Positions 16,155-23,229 of a DNA stretch of 35,249 nucleotides are shown piece after piece; the stretch's first letter is position 1, and each line of letters begins with the position of its first letter. Origin of the DNA: an uncultured Bacilli bacterium (GTDB lineage: Bacteria > Bacillota_I > Bacilli_A > RF39 > UBA660); the NCBI GenBank assembly GCA_934183705.1, contig CAKPSW010000003.1, positions 1 through 35,249 on the forward strand, given 5' to 3'. The notes beneath the pieces are model-generated. The model saw only the letters and a list, made by a program, of their open reading frames with translations. It was not told where the DNA came from and did no database searches. Both the position numbers and the translations under genes were made by a program.

Positions 16155-17996
16155 TTACTTCCTTCTTTCTTTTATCTTTCCTCTACTACAAAGATAGTTA
16201 TATTGTTCTCTAAAAGCTATATTATCGCTTGTTTTATTATTGGCATATTCACACCAGTATTTTATTTCTCTTTCCCAATAGTAGTATTTGGCATCTAAAT
16301 CGTCTTTATATCTATTTATATATAAATCGTATAAGGCATAGATAGCTAAATCATCCATAGCACGTCTAGCAGCACTGGATATTTTTACGTATCCTTCTAC
16401 TCCTAAGCCTTCATGCCCTATATTTCTAGGGGAATATCTTCCTTTCATCATATGATCTCTTAATACGTGTTTAAAGCTACTATTTTGGGTATCAAAGTGT
16501 CCTTCTTCAAGATATAGTTCTATATCATCTATAGTAGCTAATTTTTGAACACGCCATGGCATTACTAAATCTAGTTTATCTCTTTTATCGATTATATTTA
16601 TTGTGGTATTAGCAAAGACATTACACTGCTCTACAATCATATGTGATATTGGTGTTTCAGTATCGATATTGTTTTTTCCTTTTATTTTTTCTTTCATTCT
16701 ATGATATGCTCTTACTTTAGGATTATCTAATGCTTGGCGATCAAATATTTTTGATACTAGTAATAAATCTTCGTATAAGCCGGTTTTGTTATTTAGCATT
16801 TCTTCAGCTTCTTGATATGTTAGTCTATGTTTGTTCTCAATAATACTTGGCATTATTTCTAAAGTAGATAAATCTAATGAATAATCTTTTAATACTTCCA
16901 CTTTTATTGTTAGGGCATTGGTTTGTTTTCCTGGTAATAATGATAAAATACCATCTGATAAGTATCTATTAAAAATTGGAATATTTTCATCTATTAAATA
17001 AATGGTATGATTTCGTTTTAGGGCTTCTTTCATGGTTCTTGATTCATATGGTATTATAGCAGCAGGATTAGATAGATGAATAAATAGTATATATGTTCCA
17101 TTTTCACATCTTCGCAGAGAAAACGCATCATCTAAACAGGTTGCTTCTTTATCATCAATAGTAATAGTGTTTTCTTTAGTTAGGTCTACTTTTCCATTTG
17201 GCATATAGATATATTGTTCATATTTTGGTACGATAAATGATACGTTATAATCGTTTTCGATATCTTCTTTGGTTTGATATAAACCGTTTTCTATTTTATC
17301 TATGAGATTCCATACGAAGTTTTTATTTGATGTTTTTAGTAGTGAGAGGTATTCTTCTTTGGAAAAAGAGAATAATTTATCATATATTTTTCCTCTTAAG
17401 AATATATTTATTAATCTATTATAGTATTTTATTTCAATAGTATTATCTTCATCTAAGCTTATATATTTTTCTAATATACTTATAAATACTGATGGAAGAA
17501 TATTATTGTTTATTAGTAGTTCTTTGATATTTAAATCAATATATCTTTCTAATAATTCGATATCTCTTTTTTCAAATATTATGAAGAGCATAAAGTTATA
17601 TTTTTCTCCTTTGGCTCTTTTTTTATTTGTTATTAGGCATTTGTTTTGGATATCCACTAAAAAAGAGATATATTTTTCTAATAATAATAGTTCTTCTAAA
17701 TTAAAGCTTTTGGATAAGTTACTTAGAAATATATCTATTTTATTATACATTAAATCTAATGATGATTTGTTTTTTCGTACTTTGATATAGTTATTTAATA
17801 GTGTATTTAGATCTTTTATTAATAATTTATTTTCTTCATTATTTATATTTCTAAATAGATATAAATATGAGGAAAGAATAGCTGATATTACTTCTTCAGG
17901 GAATGCTAGTATTAGATCGCATAGTTTATCGTAATCGATATTATTGTTTAGTATATCTTTTTTTATTTGTTTGGTTATGTTTTTGTTGTTTTTCAT
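16155..17996 (-). CDS. Divergent RNB-domain (RNase II/R family) protein
   Basis: A 613-aa protein with an RNB exoribonuclease core at about residues 260-590 and an N-terminal half with no recognisable cold-shock domains; no C-terminal S1 domain. The active-site block reads TIDDKEATCLDDAFSL. Against RNase R (DGEDARDLDDA) the first, third and fourth catalytic Asp are kept but the second (D278 of E. coli RNase R, D207 of RNase II) is Cys. The HIADVS motif is HLSNPA, closer to the cyanobacterial/plastid RNB branch (HIADPT). The late Arg block is KISSAARRAMDDLA, against TSPIRRYxDL. So 3'-5' exonuclease activity is likely weakened or changed. Start chosen at the ATG with AGGGGTGG upstream. Lies 24 nt after lepA and 1 nt before miaB. 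Confidence 0.8.
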   Translation of the reverse strand: MKNNKNITKQIKKDILNNNIDYDKLCDLILAFPEEVISAILSSYLYLFRNINNEENKLLIKDLNTLLNNYIKVRKNKSSLDLMYNKIDIFLSNLSKSFNLEELLLLEKYISFLVDIQNKCLITNKKRAKGEKYNFMLFIIFEKRDIELLERYIDLNIKELLINNNILPSVFISILEKYISLDEDNTIEIKYYNRLINIFLRGKIYDKLFSFSKEEYLSLLKTSNKNFVWNLIDKIENGLYQTKEDIENDYNVSFIVPKYEQYIYMPNGKVDLTKENTITIDDKEATCLDDAFSLRRCENGTYILFIHLSNPAAIIPYESRTMKEALKRNHTIYLIDENIPIFNRYLSDGILSLLPGKQTNALTIKVEVLKDYSLDLSTLEIMPSIIENKHRLTYQEAEEMLNNKTGLYEDLLLVSKIFDRQALDNPKVRAYHRMKEKIKGKNNIDTETPISHMIVEQCNVFANTTINIIDKRDKLDLVMPWRVQKLATIDDIELYLEEGHFDTQNSSFKHVLRDHMMKGRYSPRNIGHEGLGVEGYVKISSAARRAMDDLAIYALYDLYINRYKDDLDAKYYYWEREIKYWCEYANNKTSDNIAFREQYNYLCSRGKIKERRK

Positions 17997-18020
17997 TAAA
18001 ACCACCCCTAGTATATTGTA

Positions 18021-19808
18021 TTAGTTTTTCTTGTAATCGGTTAATATGTTTAAAAATGCTTCGCTGGGAATTTCTACTTTACCGATGGTTTTCATTTTCT
18101 TTTTTCCTTCTTTTTGTTTATCTAGAAGTTTTCTTTTTCTTGTTATGTCACCACCATAACATTTAGCTAGAACGTCTTTACGCATAGCTTTAATATCACT
18201 TCGTGCTATTACTTTACTTCCTATTACTGCTTGGATTGGTACTTCAAATAATTGTCTTGGAATGATATTTTTTAGATTGTCGACCATTTTTCTTCCTCTT
18301 TGATAGGCAAAGTCTTTATGAACTATTAGTGATAGAGCATCTACTACTTCGCCATTTAACATGATATCCATTTTTACTAAATCGCTTTCTTTGTAACCTA
18401 TTAGTTCGTAATCAAATGAGGCAAATCCTTTGGTTGATGATTTTAATCTATCAAAGAAGTCATATACTATTTCTGATAGGGGTAATTCATAATGGATATT
18501 TACTCTTGTTTTATCTAGGTAATCTATGCTTTTGTAGATACCTCTTTTATCTTGACACAGCTCCATTATTGGTCCTATATATTCTGTTGGTACTAAGATA
18601 TTTGTAAATATATATGGTTCTTTTATGCTTTTTATTTTTACTTTATCAGGCATCATAGAAGGATTGTCTATATAAATAACAGTATTATCAGTAAGGGTTA
18701 TTTCATAATTTACTGATGGGGTTGTAGCTATTATTTCGATATTAAATTCTCTTTCGATTCTTTCGGATATTATCTCTAGATGTAATAGACCTAAGAAGCC
18801 CATACGGAAACCAAATCCTAAAGTAGTAGATGACTCTGGTTCAAACGTGAGAGAAGCATCGTTTAGTTTTAGTTTTTCGATGGCTTCTAATAGATGGTTA
18901 TATTTATTTGATTCAATGGGATAAATACCACAGTAGACCATTGGTTTCATTGGTTTATATCCTGGTAATGGTTCTTTAGCAGGGTCATTTTCATCAGTAA
19001 TAGTATCTCCTACTTTTACGGATTCTAAGCTTTTTATGGATGCGGTAATAAAGCCTACTTCACCTGCATTTAACTCTTCTACTTCTTTTTCAAAGGGGGT
19101 ATGATATCCTAATGATACAACATCATAAGAGGCAGATGTAGTCATCATTTTTATTTTTGTTTTCTTATTTAGTGTTCCTGATTCTACTTTTACTAAAATT
19201 ACTACACCACGATATGGATCAAAGTAGCTATCAAATATTAGACATTTTAATTTGTCTTCTTTAACTTTAGGAGCTGGCACTTTGTTTATTATTTCTTCTA
19301 TTAAAGATGGAATACCTTCTCCTGTTTTAGCGGATACTTTGATTATTTCTTCTTTTTTAAAGCCAAAGGTATCGTATAGTTCTTTTTCTACTTTGGGAAT
19401 ATCAGCACTAGGAAGATCTATTTTATTTATGACAGGAATAATTTCTAGATTATTATCTAGTGCTAAGTAGACGTTAGCTAGAGTTTGGGCTTCAATACCC
19501 TGAGTGGCATCCACTACTAAAATTGCTCCTTCACAGGCTTTTAAAGATCTTGATACTTCATAACTGAAATCAACATGACCTGGAGTGTCTATTAAATTTA
19601 AAATATAACCATTATAATTTAGTCTTACGGTATTTAATTTAATGGTTATTCCTCTTTCTCTTTCGATATCCATGTCATCTAGTAGTTGCTCTTTCATTTG
19701 TCTTTTGTCAATAGCGGATGTATATTCTAAAATACGATCGGCAAGAGTACTCTTACCATGATCTATATGTGCTATAATGCTAAAGTTTCTTATTTTTGAT
19801 GTATCCAT
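18021..19808 (-). CDS. lepA: Elongation factor 4 (LepA), ribosomal back-translocase GTPase
   Basis: A 595-aa translational GTPase. G1 [10 protein letters not shown]2 in RGITIK, G3 DTPGHVDF, G4 NKIDLP, then EF-G-like domains II, III and V and the LepA-specific C-terminal domain ([44 protein letters not shown] region). Length matches the family (about 600). EF4 remodels stalled ribosomes, especially under high Mg or cold. The ATG at 19808 has GTGAGTGAT upstream; an in-frame GTG 12 nt earlier lies in that site. First gene of lepA-RNB-miaB-ylbF-like. Confidence 0.97.
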   Translation of the reverse strand: MDTSKIRNFSIIAHIDHGKSTLADRILEYTSAIDKRQMKEQLLDDMDIERERGITIKLNTVRLNYNGYILNLIDTPGHVDFSYEVSRSLKACEGAILVVDATQGIEAQTLANVYLALDNNLEIIPVINKIDLPSADIPKVEKELYDTFGFKKEEIIKVSAKTGEGIPSLIEEIINKVPAPKVKEDKLKCLIFDSYFDPYRGVVILVKVESGTLNKKTKIKMMTTSASYDVVSLGYHTPFEKEVEELNAGEVGFITASIKSLESVKVGDTITDENDPAKEPLPGYKPMKPMVYCGIYPIESNKYNHLLEAIEKLKLNDASLTFEPESSTTLGFGFRMGFLGLLHLEIISERIEREFNIEIIATTPSVNYEITLTDNTVIYIDNPSMMPDKVKIKSIKEPYIFTNILVPTEYIGPIMELCQDKRGIYKSIDYLDKTRVNIHYELPLSEIVYDFFDRLKSSTKGFASFDYELIGYKESDLVKMDIMLNGEVVDALSLIVHKDFAYQRGRKMVDNLKNIIPRQLFEVPIQAVIGSKVIARSDIKAMRKDVLAKCYGGDITRKRKLLDKQKEGKKKMKTIGKVEIPSEAFLNILTDYKKN

Positions 19809-19850
19809 AATATCACTCACTTCTTATAGTATTATATCAAAAATGAAGAT

Positions 19851-19876
19851 AAAAAAAAAGAAGTTTTCTTCTTTTT
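19851..19876 (-). terminator. Terminator between the membrane protein gene and lepA
   Basis: Minus strand AAAAAGAAG-AAAA-CTTCTTTTT followed by further T's, just after the stop at 19881. Confidence 0.75.
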
Positions 19877-19880
19877 CTGG

Positions 19881-20588
19881 TTATTTTATTTTGAATCTGA
19901 ATATATCAAATGGTTTATTGCTATCATAAGCAAAATTACTATCAATATTAAAATAGAAATATGTATATAGACTATTATTTTTTACGTAATATTCTAGGGT
20001 ATTTAGATAGTCAGATGGATAGGCTTTTATATAACAATCATAATCACAAGTATTTTTATTTATATAGCCTTTTTGAACTTCGTAGTTATAATATTTTTTG
20101 ACTTGGGTGTTTAATCTTTCTTCGAGTAGAGTATCATCAACATTATATAGTTCTTTTAAGTCATTATTTGTTAATCTTTTGCCATTCATATCAAAATTAT
20201 AGAACTCTATTTCACTTGGTATGAAGTCATCTTCTAAAAGATAGACTTTAACAATTAGAGATAGTACTTTATCACTACTATAGTATTCGTAATCCATATA
20301 TCTATCTTCTAATTCTTCACATTCATAGTATTTTATCATTATGGCATTATTAACTATGTTTATATCTTCACCTTTTAGATTTATATATGGTAGTTTTGAT
20401 ACTGCTTTATCTATTTTAGTGCTTTCATATGTTATAACGTATCTACTAGCAGTATATATTTTGTTTTTATCATCTTCTTTTGGCCATAATATTAATAATA
20501 AAAGCAGTAGTAATATGATTATTATGATTATTGATTTCTTTTTATTTTCTAATATTGTTTCTTTTAGATTTTGAATCATTATACGCAT
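19881..20588 (-). CDS. Membrane-anchored protein, possibly DUF3298/RsiV-like
   Basis: A 235-aa protein with one strongly hydrophobic N-terminal segment (about residues 19-35) after a Lys-rich stretch, then an extracellular part. Residues 95-165 show a pattern seen in DUF3298 domains of PdaC and RsiV (a strand, then FYNFDMNGKRLTNNDLKELY, then a helix), but the match is by eye and weak. It overlaps the upstream peptidase gene by 10 nt and has its own AAGGTG site, so the two are co-translated. Cys178 and Cys182 could form a disulfide. Function unknown. Confidence 0.6.
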   Translation of the reverse strand: MRIMIQNLKETILENKKKSIIIIIILLLLLLLILWPKEDDKNKIYTASRYVITYESTKIDKAVSKLPYINLKGEDINIVNNAIMIKYYECEELEDRYMDYEYYSSDKVLSLIVKVYLLEDDFIPSEIEFYNFDMNGKRLTNNDLKELYNVDDTLLEERLNTQVKKYYNYEVQKGYINKNTCDYDCYIKAYPSDYLNTLEYYVKNNSLYTYFYFNIDSNFAYDSNKPFDIFRFKIK

Positions 20589-21535
20589 GATTTCACCTTC
20601 TCATCATTTTTCTCGATAGATATTGGTTCGATATGCCAATTTTCACTTACAAGAGGAAATGTTAAGCCATATTTTTTGGCATTGTTATGGGCCCACTTTA
20701 TAGCTGCTTCTGAATTGTTATAGCTTAAGTCTGAGGCTATTCCCCAACCATGATTGGATGTTCCTGGTACTGCTGCTAGATTACCATTATTACAGTTTTG
20801 TTTTGTATAACAGTTATATAGTTCTTGTTGTTTTTCGAATGATCGCCAAGCACCATAGTTTGTTGTTGAAAAATTTATACTATGTCCTTCTTTTTTAGCT
20901 GCGGATGTAAATTCTTTTAATAGTTCATAAAAGTATTTGTTATAGCCATAGTCGCCTGAACCTTTGGTTTTGGCTATGCCATTTGATGGTACTAGGGCAG
21001 ATGTTGGTTTATAGAAAACGCCATTTTCATAGTATATAACACCATCACAGCCGTCCTTTCTAAGAAGATTAGATGAAGAGGATTTTGCTACGCTGCCCGC
21101 TAATTGCCGATTATTTTTCATAGTTTCAGCCATTTGTTCTCTTAAAGCTAAGGCATTTAATCTTGCGGCTTCTTTAGCGGATGCTTTTTGTTTTTCATCA
21201 GCCTCTAATCTTTCAATTGTACTTTTATCTTCTGCCATAGTAAAGCATCTAGCATAGTCTACTCCTAAATCTCCTAGAAGGCTATTGAATATTGATACGA
21301 TTGTTGGAATGGCAAATAGGATAACAGCGTATACTATTCTTTTAATTGTTACTTTGGTTACTTTTTTCATTTCTTCAGAATCAGAAGACATAACGGCTTT
21401 AGCTAAGTCAATAGACATTATAATTATTAATCCTATTGGTACTATTATGAATAGTACATTCATTATTTCTTTAATGAATAGTAATACTTTTAAAACACCT
21501 GATCCGCCACATTCTGATATTGTTAATAAAGACAT
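20579..21535 (-). CDS. VanY-type D-alanyl-D-alanine carboxypeptidase with membrane N-terminus
   Basis: A 318-aa protein. The C-terminal 160 residues are an M15B (VanY/DdcY-like) zinc peptidase: SNHGWGIASDL gives the first His and Asp ligands, ENWHIEP the catalytic Glu/His pair, and GAWRSFEKQQELY is the upstream Arg block. It should trim the last D-Ala of peptidoglycan stem peptides. The N-terminal 105 residues hold two hydrophobic segments separated by DLAKAVMSSDSEEMKKVTKV, a layout like VirB2/TrbC-type pilins, followed by a helical Ala/Glu linker. That fusion is unusual. The start ATG at 21535 has AGGTGAT upstream. Confidence 0.82.
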   Translation of the reverse strand: MSLLTISECGGSGVLKVLLFIKEIMNVLFIIVPIGLIIIMSIDLAKAVMSSDSEEMKKVTKVTIKRIVYAVILFAIPTIVSIFNSLLGDLGVDYARCFTMAEDKSTIERLEADEKQKASAKEAARLNALALREQMAETMKNNRQLAGSVAKSSSSNLLRKDGCDGVIYYENGVFYKPTSALVPSNGIAKTKGSGDYGYNKYFYELLKEFTSAAKKEGHSINFSTTNYGAWRSFEKQQELYNCYTKQNCNNGNLAAVPGTSNHGWGIASDLSYNNSEAAIKWAHNNAKKYGLTFPLVSENWHIEPISIEKNDEKVKSCV

Positions 21536-21595
21536 ATATATCACCTACACTAGAATTATTATATCAAATATTAGAAAGAAAAAAAAGAAGAAATA

Positions 21596-22183
21596 TTACT
21601 TTTCTTCAGTTTTCTTTGTAGTATCTTTTTTTGCTATTGGTTTCTTTGCAGTTGTTGTTGTTTTTTTAGTAGTAGTTGTCTTTTTTTCTGCTGTTTTAGC
21701 TGCTGTTTTAGCTGCTGTTTTAGCTGCTGTTTTAGCTGCAGTAGTCTTTTTAGCTACTGGCTTTTTTGCTTCTGCTTTTACTTCTTTTACTTCTTCAGTC
21801 TTTACAGCTTTTGGAGTATAAGTTTTTCCATTTAGGGCATCTTTAGCAATTATTACTAAATCAGCAAATGCTTCTTTGTTATCAATTGCAAGTTCACTTA
21901 ACATTTTTCTATTTACTGTAACACCAGCTTTATTTAATCCATCAATAAATCTTGAATAAGAGATTTCATTTTCTCTACATCCAGCATTTATTCTTGTGAT
22001 CCATAGCTTTCTAAAGTTTCTCTTATTTTGTTTTCTATCTCTAAATGCGTAGTTTCCTGAATGCATTACTTGCTCATGAGCAGTTTTATATAATCTATGT
22101 TTACTACCAAAATAACCTTTTGCTTCTTTTAATACTTTTTTTCTTCTAGCACGTGCAACAGTGCCACCTTTAACTCTTGTCAT
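21596..22183 (-). CDS. rplT: 50S ribosomal protein bL20 with long Lys/Ala/Thr tail
   Basis: A 195-aa L20. Residues 1-118 are the normal protein ([47 protein letters not shown]), which binds 23S rRNA early in 50S assembly and represses its own operon in many Firmicutes. The remaining 75 residues or so are a low-complexity [23 protein letters not shown] tail like the basic tails of histone H1-like proteins. The tail is encoded partly by a 12-bp tandem repeat (about 21690-21743). Standard L20 is near 118 aa, so this is a real extension, not an ORF artefact: the frame is continuous and ends before the neighbouring gene. Third gene of infC-rpmI-rplT. Confidence 0.95.
   Translation of the reverse strand: MTRVKGGTVARARRKKVLKEAKGYFGSKHRLYKTAHEQVMHSGNYAFRDRKQNKRNFRKLWITRINAGCRENEISYSRFIDGLNKAGVTVNRKMLSELAIDNKEAFADLVIIAKDALNGKTYTPKAVKTEEVKEVKAEAKKPVAKKTTAAKTAAKTAAKTAAKTAEKKTTTTKKTTTTAKKPIAKKDTTKKTEEK
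21690..21743 (-). repeat. 12-bp tandem repeat encoding AAKT units in the L20 tail
   Basis: About four copies of GCTGCTGTTTTA (plus strand), in frame with rplT, so slippage changes the tail by 4 residues without shifting the frame. Confidence 0.85.
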
Positions 22184-22193
22184 ACTTTGCCTC

Positions 22194-22397
22194 CTATATT
22201 ATATCTTTAATTCTCTTGTAATCAGCTTTACTTAGGCTAGTCCCTTGTTTCTTACTACTAGCTCTAGCGGCACTATTCTTTCCTGTATTATGTAAAACAC
22301 CTTGTCTTGATTTGCTGATTGAACCGCTTTGTCTGATATTTAATACTTTCTTTGTTCCTTTATGTGTTTTCATTTTATTTTTCTTAAGTTTAGTCAT
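22194..22397 (-). CDS. rpmI: 50S ribosomal protein bL35
   Basis: A 67-aa basic protein with the L35 pattern ([41 protein letters not shown]). Normal length. Middle gene of infC-rpmI-rplT, 12 nt after infC and 10 nt before rplT, with AGGAGG upstream of the ATG. Confidence 0.96.
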   Translation of the reverse strand: MTKLKKNKMKTHKGTKKVLNIRQSGSISKSRQGVLHNTGKNSAARASSKKQGTSLSKADYKRIKDII

Positions 22398-22409
22398 AAT
22401 ATCCTCCTT

Positions 22410-22931
22410 CTATTTTTTAGGTATTAATCCGACATGCATTACTCTACCTTCTATTTTAGGTTTGTATTCAATATCGGCAACATCACTAACTTTTTCACAA
22501 AATCTATCTAAAACATCTCTTGCAAGTTCTGGATGAGTAATTTCTCTACCCTTAAATCTAATACTAGCTTTTACTTTATTACCTTTTTCTAAAGCTTTTC
22601 TTGCATTAGTCACTCTTGTTTCAAAGTCGTGAACATCAATTTTTACTGATAATCTAAATTCTTTTGTTTCAACCATTGTTTCTCTTTGTTTCTTTTGAGC
22701 CTCTTTAGTTTTTTTCTTTTTTTCATACTTGAATTTGTTATAGTCCATAATTTTGCATACTGGCATATTGCCACTATCACTCATTAGAACTAAATCAAAG
22801 CCAGCATAACCCGCTAAAGTAAGCGCATCTTGTTTAGACTTCACTCCTAATTGTTCACCATTTGGTCCAATTACCATCATTTCCCTACATCTTATTTGTT
22901 CGTTGATAGGATTATCTTTTAAAGTAGCTAT
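22410..22931 (-). CDS. infC: Translation initiation factor IF-3, probable ATA start
   Basis: A 173-aa IF-3: N-domain (NPINEQIRCREMMVIGPNGEQLG), Lys-rich linker (KYEKKKKTKEAQKKQRE) and C-domain (VKIDVHDFETRVTNARKALEKG, SIRFKGREITHPELARDVL). It prevents subunit association and checks start codons. I place the start at ATA (22929-22931): the CGGAGGTG site lies 8 nt before it and the resulting length equals B. subtilis IF-3. The in-frame ATG further up lies in a terminator stem and has no ribosome binding site. A non-AUG start is a known self-regulation device of infC (AUU in E. coli and B. subtilis). First gene of infC-rpmI-rplT. Confidence 0.9.
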   Translation of the reverse strand: MATLKDNPINEQIRCREMMVIGPNGEQLGVKSKQDALTLAGYAGFDLVLMSDSGNMPVCKIMDYNKFKYEKKKKTKEAQKKQRETMVETKEFRLSVKIDVHDFETRVTNARKALEKGNKVKASIRFKGREITHPELARDVLDRFCEKVSDVADIEYKPKIEGRVMHVGLIPKK

Positions 22932-22945
22932 AGCTAACACCTCCG

Positions 22946-22977
22946 TTAAAAAATGAATACTTAAAGAAGTATCCATT
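22946..22977 (-). terminator. Attenuator directly upstream of infC
   Basis: Minus strand AATGGATACTT-CTTT-AAGTATTCATT followed by TTTTT, then the infC ribosome binding site. A leader terminator here fits L20-type operon control. Confidence 0.8.
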
Positions 22978-23080
22978 TATCTATAAAAAGCTATCTAAAA
23001 ATATTTGTATTTTCTAAGTTGGCTTTTTACCTATTACTTAAGTAATCAGGTGAGATAAATTAATCTTCTTTCCGTTTCCT
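22978..23080 (-). promoter_or_regulatory. Structured leader of infC-rpmI-rplT (probable L20-binding leader)
   Basis: Between promoter and attenuator lie a palindrome (ATTACTTAAGTAAT, 23033-23046) and a long hairpin closed by TAAAAAGC/GCTTTTTA (22984-22991 with 23022-23029). In B. subtilis this operon is repressed by L20 through leader termination. The order promoter, folded leader, terminator is the same; I have not matched the L20 site itself. Confidence 0.5.
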
Positions 23081-23085
23081 TGTTA

Positions 23086-23114
23086 ATTATATTATAATAA
23101 TATGGAAAAGTCAA
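23086..23114 (-). promoter_or_regulatory. Sigma-A promoter of infC-rpmI-rplT
   Basis: Minus strand TTGACT (23109-23114), 17-nt spacer, TATAAT (23086-23091). Confidence 0.85.
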
Positions 23115-23166
23115 CTAAAAAATACCTTTTTTCCTTATTTTATAGTAATTTATTAAGAAAATTATT

Positions 23167-23222
23167 AAATTAGAGACCTTAGGCTCTAATTTGCCTCTTA
23201 AGACTTTGGGCCTCTTGAGGAG
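23167..23222 (+). repeat. Paired hairpin element, copy 3
   Basis: First hairpin AAATTAGAG-(ACCTTAGG)-CTCTAATTT is perfect (23167-23192). The second (about 23094+100 to 23222; CTTAAG, loop starting ACTTTGGG, CTTGAGG) is imperfect, with a G-T pair. It lies right after the P-type ATPase stop codon and upstream of the infC promoter. Confidence 0.55.
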
Positions 23223-23229
23223 GAATATA

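Noticed and set aside
21690..21743. Regular 12-bp repeats as a CRISPR-like array
   Set aside because: The units are contiguous without spacers and in frame with rplT.
21285..21821. Long plus-strand open frame over rplT and the VanY-like gene
   Set aside because: It is the mirror of the low-complexity L20 tail and the peptidase's membrane segments, with no ribosome binding site and no recognisable protein.
22410..22976. IF-3 starting at the in-frame ATG at 22976
   Set aside because: That ATG lies in the 5' arm of the leader terminator, has no ribosome binding site and adds 15 residues absent from other IF-3 proteins.
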